DNA of 64,000 nucleotides, taken from contig NZ_VIUW01000001.1 of the NCBI RefSeq assembly GCF_007828725.1, positions 248,001 through 312,000 of the forward strand, in the 5' to 3' direction. Below the pieces are notes generated by a model. That model worked only from the letters and a program-made list of their open reading frames with translations. It was not told the DNA's origin and ran no database searches. Of this stretch, positions 43,917-52,588 are shown one piece after another. Origin of the DNA: Marihabitans asiaticum (lineage in GTDB: Bacteria > Actinomycetota > Actinomycetes > Actinomycetales > Dermatophilaceae). The position numbers and the translations under genes were made by a program. How positions within the stretch are numbered: position 1 is the first letter of the stretch; every line of letters starts with the position of its first letter.

Positions 43917-44687
43917 TCAGGTGGTGCGGTGGAGCTTGTGCGGGGCGGCCTGGGCGAGCGGCTTGACGGTCATCTTGTCGATGTTCACGTGGTGCGGCAG
44001 GCCGGCGACCCAGGCGACGCACTCGGCGACGTCCTCCTGGGTGAGCGGCTCCTCGACCCCGGCGTAGACCGCCTCGGCCTTCTCCTCATCACCGTCGAAG
44101 CGGACGAGGGAGAACTCGTCGGACTTCACCAGCCCGGGCGCGATGTCGCAGATCCGGACCGGTTCGCCGTTGAGCTCGAGGCGCAGCGCGTCGGAGACAT
44201 ACGCCTCGGCGGCCTTGGCACCGCAGTAGCCGGCGCCCTTCTCGTAGGCACCGTGCGCGGCGATCGAGGTGATCGTGATGACGGTGCCGCGACCGGCACG
44301 CAGGGCGGGCAGCAGCGCCTGGGTGACCGCGACCGTGCCGATGACGTTGGTCTCGTACATCGCCCGCCACTTCGCCAGGTCGGCCTCCTCGACGGTCTCC
44401 AGCCCGAAGGCGCCGCCCGCGTTGTTGACCAGCAGCGCGACCTGCGGCCCGGCGGCGTTGGCGAGCGCGGCGACCTGCTCGGTGTCGGTGACGTCGCAGG
44501 TGACCGCCCGCGCCCCGATCTCCTCGGCGAGGGCCTCGATCCGCTCGGTGCGCCGGGCGGCGAGGACGACGTCGTAGCCGTCGGCGGCGAGTCGCTGCGC
44601 GGTCGCCTTGCCGATGCCGGAGCTCGCTCCGGTCACCACGGCGACTCCGGGCGAGCTCTGCGTGATGGCGGGTGCGTCGGAGGTCAT
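43917..44687 (-). CDS. Short-chain dehydrogenase/reductase
   Basis: 256 residues, classical SDR: VVTGASSGIGKATAQRLA (NADP-binding), LLVNNAGGAFGLE, the active YxxxK in AGYCGAKAAEAYVSDALRLE, and DIAPGLVKSDEF. Resembles YdfG-type NADP-dependent 3-hydroxy acid (serine) dehydrogenases. Stands alone. Confidence 0.9.
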   Translation of the reverse strand: MTSDAPAITQSSPGVAVVTGASSGIGKATAQRLAADGYDVVLAARRTERIEALAEEIGARAVTCDVTDTEQVAALANAAGPQVALLVNNAGGAFGLETVEEADLAKWRAMYETNVIGTVAVTQALLPALRAGRGTVITITSIAAHGAYEKGAGYCGAKAAEAYVSDALRLELNGEPVRICDIAPGLVKSDEFSLVRFDGDEEKAEAVYAGVEEPLTQEDVAECVAWVAGLPHHVNIDKMTVKPLAQAAPHKLHRTT

Positions 44688-44768
44688 GGCGCCATTCTCC
44701 CCGACCGGGGCAACCCGGGGTTGGTCGCGCCTGCCAAGGCAGCTGCGGCGGTCGCCCTTCGCGCACCG

Positions 44769-45503
44769 TCAGGCGAAGGGGGCGAGCAGCGGCCCGCTCG
44801 CGGCCCAGGCGGCAACCGCGCACGCCAGCGCGAAGCTGACCAGCCATACCACCGCGGGCACCCCGGTCAGGTGGGCCAGCGCACCGGTGTCGCTGCGCGG
44901 GCTCCGGTCACCGACGAGCGAGCCGAGGTGACGCCACGCGCCGACGAGCAGGACGACGCCGACCCCGACGAGCACGTGCTGCTGCACCGGGTCCTCCCGC
45001 CACCACCAGAGTGTCCCCACCGACAGCCCGACCGTGAGGACCACCAGCCCGGTCAGGGCCGAGCGGACGAAGAGCAACGCCACGAGCAGCGCGACCAGGC
45101 TGGCCGCGAGGACCGGGGCGGCCCACCCCTTCGCGCCCGCCAGGACGAGCCCGGCTCCGACGAGCGCCGGCATCGGGTACCCCGCCCACGTCGTCGCGAC
45201 CACGCCCAGTCCTCGTGCCGGCCCGACGGTCACCGCGTGCCCCGAGGCGTCGCCGCGCAGCACGAAGCCGGTGAACCGCCGACCCGCGGCCACACCGACC
45301 ACCGCGTGCCCGAGCTCGTGGACGAGCGTGACCGCCAGGCGCAGATGCCGCCACAGCGCCGGTGTGGCGGTGGCGGCGACCGCGACGACGAGCACGACGG
45401 CGACGCCGGTCCCGGTCAGGGCCGCCGGCTCGGCCACCGGGCGCAGGCGCGCGCTCAGGTCGCTGGGATCCACGCCCCGCACGGTAGGGGCGGCACCTGT
45501 CAT
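44769..45503 (-). CDS. M50-like membrane metallopeptidase
   Basis: 244 residues, six or seven hydrophobic segments. The zinc motif HExxH is present in LAVTLVHELGHAVVGVAAGR, next to a GFVLRGDASGHAVT stretch as in the actinobacterial peptidase M50B-like family. It lies in the membrane; substrate unknown. Start ATG 45503. Confidence 0.8.
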   Translation of the reverse strand: MTGAAPTVRGVDPSDLSARLRPVAEPAALTGTGVAVVLVVAVAATATPALWRHLRLAVTLVHELGHAVVGVAAGRRFTGFVLRGDASGHAVTVGPARGLGVVATTWAGYPMPALVGAGLVLAGAKGWAAPVLAASLVALLVALLFVRSALTGLVVLTVGLSVGTLWWWREDPVQQHVLVGVGVVLLVGAWRHLGSLVGDRSPRSDTGALAHLTGVPAVVWLVSFALACAVAAWAASGPLLAPFA

Positions 45504-45591
45504 CGCGCTGTGGGTCCCTTCGAGGCTCCTTCGTCGCAGCCCGGGGAGCGGGGGGTCGGCCGCAGCCCGGACGCCTTGGCAGGATCGGGGC

Positions 45592-46230
45592 ATGAACAGA
45601 CGTGTCACCGACCGCTTCGACGGTCAGATCCTCGGGGCGGGCTCGACCAGCGGGGTCCGTCTCGTCGTCGGCGACTGGGCGGACTCACCGCTCGGTGCCT
45701 TCACCGATGTCATGGTCGCCACCGCAGACGGCACCCGGGTGCTCCTCGCCCCGAGCGCGCAGGTCGGCGACTACGTCAGCGCCACCTACCACTTCGACGA
45801 GGTGGTGACCTGCCCGGTCGAGCTGCAGCACAACGGGATTAACGCGTTGGGGTGGACCTGGCAAGTCGACGCAGGCCCCCTTCGCGTGTCGCTGCGCATC
45901 GGGGACCGGACGGGCACGGGCCGCTTCCTGCGGGCGCTGCCCGCCCCCTTCGCCACCAGCCGGCTCGCCTCGGTGCTCGGCGACCCGGTCGCCCGGGTGC
46001 TGCATCCGGGTGTGCGCACCTACGGCAGCGCAGGCAACGGGAGACGCGAGTACTACGGCGCCCGCGACCAGCACGCGGTGATCTCGCTGTCGGGGACCTG
46101 GCACGGCACCGACCTCGGCGCGATCGCACCCCTGGACCCCGCGCCGGACTTCGGCTTCAGCTCCGCACCGCGGCGGCCCAGCCTGACCCGGGTGCGCACG
46201 ACCGTGACCCGACCCGCGGGTAGGTCCTAG
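45592..46230 (+). CDS. Conserved hypothetical protein
   Basis: 212 residues from ATG 45592, no signal peptide or membrane span. Begins MNRRVTDRFDGQILGAGSTS; central WTWQVDAGPLRVSLRIGDR and the later YYGARDQHAVISLSGTWHGT suggest a beta-rich fold. Not recognised beyond a general likeness to actinobacterial hypothetical proteins. Confidence 0.65.
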   Translation: MNRRVTDRFDGQILGAGSTSGVRLVVGDWADSPLGAFTDVMVATADGTRVLLAPSAQVGDYVSATYHFDEVVTCPVELQHNGINALGWTWQVDAGPLRVSLRIGDRTGTGRFLRALPAPFATSRLASVLGDPVARVLHPGVRTYGSAGNGRREYYGARDQHAVISLSGTWHGTDLGAIAPLDPAPDFGFSSAPRRPSLTRVRTTVTRPAGRS

Positions 46231-46266
46231 GGTCGAGAGAGGACCGACAACCGCAAGGAGGACCAC

Positions 46267-46923
46267 ATGGCACGCGTCATGATCATCGGTGGGCACGGCA
46301 AGATCGCACTGCTCGCCGCGCCCCTGCTCGTCCAGGATGGGAACGAGGTCACCTCGGTGATCCGCAACCCCGACCAGAGCGACGAGGTCGAGCAGACCGG
46401 AGCCCGCGCACGGGTCGCCGACATCGCGACCCTCGACGCCGACGGCTTCGACGAGCTGCTCGCCGGGCAGGACGTCGTCGTGTGGTCGGCCGGCGCCGGC
46501 GGCGGGGACCCCGACCGCACCTATGCCGTCGACCGGGACGCCGCGACCGCGTCGATGGACGCCGCGGCCCGGCAGGGGGTCGACCAGTACGTCATAGTGA
46601 GCTACTTCGGTGCCGGTCCCGATCACGGTGTGCCGCAGGACAACCCGTTCTGGCACTACGCCGAGGCCAAGACCGCGGCCGACGAGCACCTGCGCGGCTC
46701 GGACCTCACCTGGACGATCCTCCAGCCGAGCAAGCTGACGTCCGGTGAGGCGACCGGGACCATCGACGCCGATGCCGACGAGGCGGACGAGGTCGCGCGC
46801 GCCGACGTAGCGCGGGTCATCGCCGAGACCGTCCGCGCCGGCGCTGCTCTCGGGGGTCAGACCGTCCGCTTCAACGCCGGCTCTACGCCCATCGCCGACG
46901 CGCTCGCCGCGCACCAGGGCTGA
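46267..46923 (+). CDS. NAD(P)-binding atypical SDR
   Basis: 218 residues; Rossmann start RVMIIGGHGKIALLAAPLLV, then VVWSAGAGGG, YVIVSYFGAG and HYAEAKTAADEHLRGSDLTW, as in the YwnB/SDR_a5-type reductases. ATG 46267 follows a strong AAGGAGGA. The ArsC-like gene follows after 8 bases, so the two may be one operon. Confidence 0.85.
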   Translation: MARVMIIGGHGKIALLAAPLLVQDGNEVTSVIRNPDQSDEVEQTGARARVADIATLDADGFDELLAGQDVVVWSAGAGGGDPDRTYAVDRDAATASMDAAARQGVDQYVIVSYFGAGPDHGVPQDNPFWHYAEAKTAADEHLRGSDLTWTILQPSKLTSGEATGTIDADADEADEVARADVARVIAETVRAGAALGGQTVRFNAGSTPIADALAAHQG

Positions 46924-46931
46924 GGCCGGTC

Positions 46932-47285
46932 ATGGCTGAGATCACGCTGCTGCACAACCCGCGGTGCTCGACCTCGCGGCACGCCAAGGAGGCCCTCGAG
47001 GAGGCCGGCGTCGATGTCGAGGTCGTGGAGTACCTCAAGTCTCCGCTCGACGAGGTCGAGCTGCGCCGGCTGCTCACCCAGCTCGAGGACCCGGCGAGCG
47101 ACCTCGTGCGGCGCGACTCCTACTTCGCCGAGCAGGGTCTCAGCGATGAGGACGTGCGCAGCCACGGGCAGATCGTCGAGGTGCTCGTTGACCACCCGCG
47201 GCTGATGCAGCGTCCCGTGCTCATCCGCGGGGACCGCGCGATCATCGGCCGTCCGAAGGAGCGGGTCGCCGAGTTCATCGGCTGA
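46932..47285 (+). CDS. ArsC-family (arsenate reductase-like, glutaredoxin type) protein
   Basis: 117 residues: LLHNPRCSTSRHAKEALEEA with the active cysteine near residue 12, PVLIRGDRAIIGRPKERV near the end with the arginine typical of the family. Reduces arsenate in the best known members; others (YffB-like) have unknown roles. No other arsenic gene is near. Confidence 0.87.
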   Translation: MAEITLLHNPRCSTSRHAKEALEEAGVDVEVVEYLKSPLDEVELRRLLTQLEDPASDLVRRDSYFAEQGLSDEDVRSHGQIVEVLVDHPRLMQRPVLIRGDRAIIGRPKERVAEFIG

Positions 47286-47300
47286 CCTCCCTTCGCCGAT

Positions 47301-47340
47301 CGAAGAGGAGACGTCACCTCGAGGTGACGTCTCCTCTTCG
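47301..47340. terminator. 40-bp perfect palindrome, probable bidirectional terminator
   Basis: CGAAGAGGAGACGTCACC, TCGA, and the exact complement make a 20-bp self-complementary arm. It lies between the convergent ArsC-like and YaaA genes. Confidence 0.7.
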
Positions 47341-47389
47341 AACCAGCGGGCCCCGCGCGCTCGGCCAGCGGGTCGAGGGGGGGGGTCGC

Positions 47390-48169
47390 TCAGCTCTCCC
47401 GCTGGAAGACCGGGACGTCCGGGGTCGACTCGCCCTCGACGTAGCGGTAGCCGCCGCCGTCGAAGTCGCGCACCGCCTTCGCCGAGCGCACCCGGTGCTG
47501 CACGAGCCAGGCGGCCATCTCGCCGCGGGCGCGCTTGGCGGAGAAGGAGATGACGCGCCACTGCCCGGACTTCGCCCGGTCCTCGAAGCGCGGCGTGATC
47601 ACCCGCCCGTCGAGCTCGCCGAGATCCACTGCCCCCGAGTACTCCTGCGAGGCGAGGTTGACGACGACGTCGGCGCCGGGGCTCTCCTGCAGGTCGGCGG
47701 CGATCTGCTCGGTGATCGCGGCACCCCACCACTGGTAGAGGTTCGCGCCCCGGTCGGTGGCCAGCCGGGTGCCCATCTCGAGCCGGTAGGGCTGCATGAG
47801 GTCCAGCGGGCGCAGCACCCCGTAGAGCCCGGAGAGGATGCGCACGCACTTCTGCGCCTCGGTGAGGTCGCGGGCGTCGAAGCGGCCGGGGGCGTCCATG
47901 CCCTGGTAGACGTCGCCGTCGAAGGTGAAGATCGCCGGGCGGGCGTTGGCGGGGGTGAAGGGGGTCTCGAAGTCGGCGTAGCGCTGCGCGTTGAGCTCGC
48001 CGAGGTCGGCGGAGATGCTCATCAGCTCGGAGATCTCCTCCGGGGACTTGCCCCGCATCACCTCGACGAGCTCGCCCGCCTGCTCGAGCATCCGCGGCTG
48101 GGTGTGCTTGCGGGTCGGCAGCGGGGTGTCGAGGTCGAGGGACTTCGCGGGGGAGAGCAGGGAGAGCAC
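47390..48169 (-). CDS. yaaA: Peroxide stress protein YaaA
   Basis: 259 residues, UPF0246/DUF328: MLSLLSPAKSLDLDTPLPT, then YADFETPFTPANARPAIFTF, DGDVYQGMDA, LSGLYGVLRPLDLMQPYRLE, VVNLASQEYSGAVDL and FSAKRARGEMAAWLVQ. In E. coli YaaA lowers free iron and oxidative damage; it binds DNA. Start GTG 48169. Confidence 0.93.
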   Translation of the reverse strand: MLSLLSPAKSLDLDTPLPTRKHTQPRMLEQAGELVEVMRGKSPEEISELMSISADLGELNAQRYADFETPFTPANARPAIFTFDGDVYQGMDAPGRFDARDLTEAQKCVRILSGLYGVLRPLDLMQPYRLEMGTRLATDRGANLYQWWGAAITEQIAADLQESPGADVVVNLASQEYSGAVDLGELDGRVITPRFEDRAKSGQWRVISFSAKRARGEMAAWLVQHRVRSAKAVRDFDGGGYRYVEGESTPDVPVFQRES

Positions 48170-48261
48170 CCTTGCAACGTACCGGAGTGCGGCACGTGCC
48201 CCCCGATGGCTGCGCGGGCTCGGTAGGCTCGCGCACGTTGTCGAGGACAGGGACAGGTGCG

Positions 48262-48924
48262 ATGCGCAGAGCAGCAGGGGTGGCCGCGGTGGCGGCTGGG
48301 TTGATGCTCACCGGGTGTTCGATCGGTGTCGGGTCGGAGGAGCCCGCGACGAGCGCCAGCCAGGACGAAGGGGGAGGGTCGGCGAGCGCCACCGGGTCCG
48401 AGGACGAAGGGGGAGGGTCGGCGAGCGCCACCGGGTCCGAGGACGAGGGCGGTGAGAACTCTTCGGAGGAGCTGGACACCCAGGCTGGCGAGCCCGGCGT
48501 CGACCCGGAAGAGCCGCCGGAGCCGATCGCGACCGTCGAGGCGCCCGCGACCGACTCGACCGGTGAGCCCACCACCCTGACGGTGGACCTGCTGGAGGCT
48601 CGCCGTGAGGACGAGCTGCTCGTGCTCACCTTCCGTTTCACCCCCGCCGAGGGCGACGGCAAACCACAGTGGCTCTACCACTACCTCGGGCAGCAGACAT
48701 GGGCACCGCAGGTGATCGACACGACGAACCTGCGCGTACACGACGTCGTGAAGGGTGAGGGGCAGCCGAAGCCGCTGCTCACCGACTACCAAGGGACGAA
48801 GTTCGGCCCGGGCCAGCGCTACTACGCCTTCGCCGTCTTCGCGGCCCCGCCCGAGGACGTCGAGAGCGTCACCGTCAACGTCGTCGGCGGTGCTAGGTCC
48901 CTCACCGAGGTCCCGCTGTCGTGA
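48262..48924 (+). CDS. Predicted lipoprotein with 13-residue tandem repeat
   Basis: 220 residues. Signal peptide with lipobox LMLTGC, then two perfect copies of DEGGGSASATGSE (39-bp repeats, 48366-48443), an acidic stretch, and a C-terminal beta domain (TLTVDLLEARREDELLVLTF to SVTVNVVGGARSL). Its stop overlaps the GTG of the OmpA-like gene, so the two are coupled and probably work together at the cell surface. Confidence 0.75.
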   Translation: MRRAAGVAAVAAGLMLTGCSIGVGSEEPATSASQDEGGGSASATGSEDEGGGSASATGSEDEGGENSSEELDTQAGEPGVDPEEPPEPIATVEAPATDSTGEPTTLTVDLLEARREDELLVLTFRFTPAEGDGKPQWLYHYLGQQTWAPQVIDTTNLRVHDVVKGEGQPKPLLTDYQGTKFGPGQRYYAFAVFAAPPEDVESVTVNVVGGARSLTEVPLS

Positions 48925-49478
48925 GGACGGTCGTCCTGGCTGCTGCCGGCGCCCTGCTGCTCGTGGGCGCTGGCCCTGCGGCGGCCGAGCTGCCGCCCGG
49001 AGCGAAGGGGGAGGAGATCGGCTCTGCGCAGCGTCAGGCCTCCGTTGCCGATCTCGACCGCCGCGTCAGTCCTCTGGACCTGGAGGGCTCGGTCTCGGAG
49101 CTGGAGAGCGAGTCGACCGACGGTGACGAGCAGGTGCTCAGCCTGCGCAGCGACATCCTCTTCGCCTTCGGCAGGGCCGACCTCACCCCAACCGCCACGA
49201 AGGCCATCGGCGACCTCGTCGACGAGGTGCCCGAGGGAGCCACGATCGAGGTCGAGGGACACACCGACTCCATCGGCGGGGATGCCGACAACCGCGAGCT
49301 CTCGAAGCGCCGCGCACAAGCCGTCGCCGACGCCATCGCGAAGGAACGCAGCGACCTGAGCTCGACCGTCACCGGCAAGGGTGAGAGCGAGCCGGTCGAG
49401 CCGAACACCGTCGGCGGCGAGGACAATCCGGAGGGCCGGGCGCTGAACCGCCGGGTCGAGGTGCGCTGGGAGCGCTGA
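48921..49478 (+). CDS. OmpA-family exported protein
   Basis: 185 residues: signal peptide, then an OmpA C-like peptidoglycan-binding domain (SDILFAFGRADLTPTATKAI, VEGHTDSIGGDADNRELSKR, RALNRRVEVRW). GTG 48921 overlaps the lipoprotein stop (GTGA). The domain binds diaminopimelate-type peptidoglycan, so it is likely anchored in the wall. Confidence 0.88.
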   Translation: MRTVVLAAAGALLLVGAGPAAAELPPGAKGEEIGSAQRQASVADLDRRVSPLDLEGSVSELESESTDGDEQVLSLRSDILFAFGRADLTPTATKAIGDLVDEVPEGATIEVEGHTDSIGGDADNRELSKRRAQAVADAIAKERSDLSSTVTGKGESEPVEPNTVGGEDNPEGRALNRRVEVRWER

Positions 49479-49486
49479 CGCCCCCT

Positions 49487-49684
49487 TTCGCAGATCCCCG
49501 GGGAACCTCAGACGAACGGTCACTCCCGACCCGGCCCGCCCTTCGCAGATACCCGGGGAGCCTTAGACGAACGGTCACTCGCGACCCGGCCGCCCTTCGC
49601 AGATCCCCGGGGAACCTCAGACGAACGGTCACTCGCGACCCGGCCCACCCTTCGCAGATCCCCGGGGAACCTCAGACGAACGGT
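49487..49684 (+). repeat. Intergenic repeat cluster C (four copies)
   Basis: Four copies of the unit CAGATCCCCGGGGAACCTC with CTTCG before and AGACGAACGGTC after, between convergent genes. The second copy has two changes (CAGATACCCGGGGAGCCTT). The last two gaps share TCGCGACCCGGCC, so the cluster grew by local duplication. Confidence 0.9.
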
Positions 49685-49693
49685 CGACGCGGC

Positions 49694-50215
49694 TCAGCGC
49701 TTGTTGCGGCGCACCAGCCAGATGATCAGGCCGATCACCATGACGACAAAGCCGAGGCAGCACAGCGCGCCACCGGCGAGCATGAGCAGGGAGCCGCCGA
49801 CCGAGATGCCGTCCCCGAGGACGAACTCGCCGTTGCACGCGATCGTGTAGTCGCCGGCCTCGGTAGCCTGAACCATCAGGACCTGCTCGAGGCGCTCGCC
49901 GTTGACCTCCACGGAGAAGTCCCCGGGCGAGCTGTCCTGAACGGCGCCCTGCGGACCGCTCGCCTCACAGCGCACGTCAGACGAGCTGGCCCACACCATC
50001 TGCGTCTCGCCGGCCTCCATCGACACGGTGTGCGAGCCGGTGTACCGCTCGGCGCCGGAGAGGTCGGTCACGGACGTGTAGGTCTGCCAGCCGCCGATCG
50101 CGAGCAGGACCAGGGCGATCAGGCTGAGCAGCAGACCGATGATGGCGGTCCACGGCTTGCGCCGCTTCGGCTCGGGGGTCTGGTAGGGCGATGGGGCGTT
50201 GTACGGCGCGCTCAT
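49694..50215 (-). CDS. Small membrane protein, two transmembrane segments
   Basis: 173 residues: Pro-rich N-terminus (YNAPSPYQTPEPKRRKPW), membrane segment AIIGLLLSLIALVLLAIGGW, an external beta-type domain, and a second membrane segment SLLMLAGGALCCLGFVVMVI before a basic tail. No family recognised. Start ATG 50215; GTG upstream is possible. Confidence 0.7.
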   Translation of the reverse strand: MSAPYNAPSPYQTPEPKRRKPWTAIIGLLLSLIALVLLAIGGWQTYTSVTDLSGAERYTGSHTVSMEAGETQMVWASSSDVRCEASGPQGAVQDSSPGDFSVEVNGERLEQVLMVQATEAGDYTIACNGEFVLGDGISVGGSLLMLAGGALCCLGFVVMVIGLIIWLVRRNKR

Positions 50216-50285
50216 GCCGACCATTGTGGCTGATCGACCGCGCCCCGGCGAGGACGCGCCGGTCGGTGCGGGGACAATCGGGCAG

Positions 50286-51272
50286 GTGAGCTCACCCCTT
50301 CGCGTCGCCTCCTACAACGTCAACGGCATCCGGGCCGCGCAGCGCCGCGGGTTCGAGCAGTGGCTGGCCCGCCGGGACCCCGATGTCGTCGCGCTGCAGG
50401 AGGTGCGTTGCCCGGTCGATCAGGTGCCCGAAGGGGTATTCGGTCACCTGCACGCGACGTACGAGCCGGGTCAGATCCCGGGTCGCAACGGGGTCGCGGT
50501 GCTGACCCGCGAGCCGCCCGCTGCGGTGCGCACGTGGTCCGGCCAGGCGTGGGCGATCCCTTCGAGGCTCGGGCCTGGCGGCCCTCACACGCCAGGGGGC
50601 GATGGGACTCAGCCTGGCGAAGGGAGTCGGCTCGACACCCCCTTCGCCACCCTGGCCCGGGGGATCTCCCGCTACGCCGACGAGGGCCGCTACGTCGAGG
50701 TCGACCTGGCCGACCGGCCGCTGACCGTGGCCTCCCTGTACCTGCCGAAGGGGGGTCTGCCGGTCGAGCTGCAGAAGCCGGGCCGGATGCGCGAGGCACC
50801 CGACGGTGGGGTCAAGCACGAGCGCAAGCTGCACTTCATGGACGCCTTGGCCCGCCACGTCACTCGCTCGCGCAAGGCTGCTCGGGACGCGGGTCGGGAG
50901 TTCCTCCTCATGGGCGACCTCAACATCGCCCACCTCACCCACGACGTGCGCAACTGGCGTCGCAGCCACCAGGCAGAGGGGTTCCTGCCCGTCGAGCGGG
51001 AGTGGATCGACACGCTCATCGGCCCGCGGACGCTGGTCGACGTGCTCCGTCGCCAGGTCGGCGAGGTCGACGGCCCGTACTCGTGGTGGTCGTGGATGGG
51101 GCAGGCCTTCACCAATGACGTCGGCTGGCGTATCGACTACCACCTCGCGACGCCGGGCCTCGCGCGGACCGCGGTCGCCGCCGGTGTCGACCGAGAGCCC
51201 AGCTACGAGGAGCGGGTCAGCGACCACGCCCCGGTCGTCGTCGACTACGACCTGGGAGGGTGGACGACGTGA
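50286..51272 (+). CDS. xthA: Exodeoxyribonuclease III
   Basis: 328 residues, AP endonuclease/ExoIII family: LRVASYNVNGIRAAQRRGFE, DVVALQEVRC (metal glutamate), GRNGVAVLTRE, LYLPKGGLPVELQKPGRM, LLMGDLNIAHLTHDVRNW, and SYEERVSDHAPVVVDYDL. It repairs AP sites. An extra stretch of about 22 residues, SRLGPGGPHTPGGDGTQPGE, sits between AWAIP and the ARGIS segment; it is encoded by an inverted-repeat element (50558-50624). GTG 50286; the stop overlaps the GTG of the OYE gene. Confidence 0.9.
   Translation: MSSPLRVASYNVNGIRAAQRRGFEQWLARRDPDVVALQEVRCPVDQVPEGVFGHLHATYEPGQIPGRNGVAVLTREPPAAVRTWSGQAWAIPSRLGPGGPHTPGGDGTQPGEGSRLDTPFATLARGISRYADEGRYVEVDLADRPLTVASLYLPKGGLPVELQKPGRMREAPDGGVKHERKLHFMDALARHVTRSRKAARDAGREFLLMGDLNIAHLTHDVRNWRRSHQAEGFLPVEREWIDTLIGPRTLVDVLRRQVGEVDGPYSWWSWMGQAFTNDVGWRIDYHLATPGLARTAVAAGVDREPSYEERVSDHAPVVVDYDLGGWTT
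50558..50624. repeat. In-frame inverted-repeat insertion in xthA
   Basis: CCCTTCG at the left and CGAAGGG at the right end enclose an inner inverted repeat (CTGGCGGCC, CACACGCCAG). The start CCCTTCGAGGCTC is also found in the non-coding stretch at about 45518. It reads through in frame. Confidence 0.5.
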
Positions 51273-52399
51273 GCGAGACCACCACGCGTGAGACCACCCC
51301 GCGCAAGACGACCCCGAGCCCCGCCCTCTTCGAGCCGATCACCTTGCGAGAGCTGACCATCCGCAACCGGATCTGGCTCGCCCCGATGTGCCAGTACAGC
51401 TGCGAGGGCGACGGGGTGCCGACCGACTGGCACCTCGTGCACCTCGGCGCGCGTGCGGTCGGCGGCTTCGGCCTGATCCTCACCGAGGCCGCCGCGGTCG
51501 CACCCGAAGGTCGGATCAGCCCGCAGGACGCCGGCATCTGGGACGACACCCAGCGCGACGCCTGGCGCCGGGTCGTCGACTTCGTCCGGGCGCAGGGGGC
51601 GGCGATCGGCATCCAGCTCGCGCACGCCGGCCGCAAGGCCTCGACCTACCGCCCCTTCGCGGGCGAGCCGAAGGGCGCGGTGCCCGCCGACGACGGCGGC
51701 TGGCCGACGCTCGGACCGAGCTCCACCCCCTTCGAGGGACTGCCGACCCCGCGGGAGATGACCGCGCAGGACATCGAAGGGGTGGTGGCCGCCTTCGCCG
51801 ACGCCGCCCGGCGGGCGGACCAGGCCGGCTTCGACGTCGTGGAGATCCACGGTGCGCACGGGTACCTCATCCACTCCTTCCTCTCGCCGCTGAGCAACCA
51901 CCGCGACGACGGGTACGGCGGCTCGCTCGAGGGGCGGGCGCGGCTGCTGCTCGAGATCGTCGACGCGGTCCGGGCGGTCTGGCCGGAGGGCAAGCCGGTG
52001 CTCGTGCGGCTCTCGGGCACCGACTGGGTCGATGGCGGCTGGGACATCGAACAGACCGCAACGCTCGCCTCGTGGCTCACCGAGCGCGCGGTCGACCTCG
52101 TCGACGTCTCCAGCGGCGGCAACGTCATCGCCGACATCCCGCTCGGCCCCGGCTACCAGGTGCCGCTCGCCAGCCGGGTGCGCGAGGCAGGCGTCGTCAC
52201 CGGGGCGGTCGGGCTGATCACCGACCCCGCGCAGGCCGAGGCGATCCTCACCGGCGGGCACGCGGACGCGGTCCTCCTCGCCCGGGCCGCCCTGCGCGAA
52301 CCCTCCTGGCCGCAGCGCGCCGCCGCCGAGCTGGGCCTGACCTGGCGCGAGGCTCCGTACCCGCCGCAGTACACCCGGGGCGCCTGGCCGACCGAATGA
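51269..52399 (+). CDS. NADH:flavin oxidoreductase, OYE family (YqjM type)
   Basis: 376 residues, FMN enoate reductase: WLAPMCQYSCEGDGVPTDWH with the YqjM-type cysteine, LTEAAAVAPEGRISPQDAG, IQLAHAGRKAS, EIHGAHGYLIHSFLSPLSN and DGYGGSLEGRARLLLEIVDA. Reduces activated C=C bonds with NAD(P)H. GTG 51269 lies 8 bases after GGGAGGG and overlaps the xthA stop. Confidence 0.93.
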   Translation: MSETTTRETTPRKTTPSPALFEPITLRELTIRNRIWLAPMCQYSCEGDGVPTDWHLVHLGARAVGGFGLILTEAAAVAPEGRISPQDAGIWDDTQRDAWRRVVDFVRAQGAAIGIQLAHAGRKASTYRPFAGEPKGAVPADDGGWPTLGPSSTPFEGLPTPREMTAQDIEGVVAAFADAARRADQAGFDVVEIHGAHGYLIHSFLSPLSNHRDDGYGGSLEGRARLLLEIVDAVRAVWPEGKPVLVRLSGTDWVDGGWDIEQTATLASWLTERAVDLVDVSSGGNVIADIPLGPGYQVPLASRVREAGVVTGAVGLITDPAQAEAILTGGHADAVLLARAALREPSWPQRAAAELGLTWREAPYPPQYTRGAWPTE

Positions 52400-52469
52400 G
52401 GCGGCGCACCCTTTGCCCGAGCCACCCCCTTCGCCCGACCTACCCCCTTCGCCAGTCGTGCCAGCCGGT

Positions 52470-52511
52470 CAGAAGTGGCGGGCGCGTCCCGCGACACACC
52501 CGCCACTTCTG
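52470..52511. terminator. Hairpin between the OYE and aldo/keto reductase genes
   Basis: CAGAAGTGGCGGG and CCCGCCACTTCTG form a perfect 13-bp stem with a 16-base loop. It lies after the OYE stop in a 189-base gap, which also has two CCCCCTTCG words. Confidence 0.6.
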
Positions 52512-52588
52512 CCCACAGGGCAGATCTGGCGACCTTCTGGGCACCGGGCCATGGCGAAGGGGGGAGCCGCACGGTGGAGGATGGGGGC

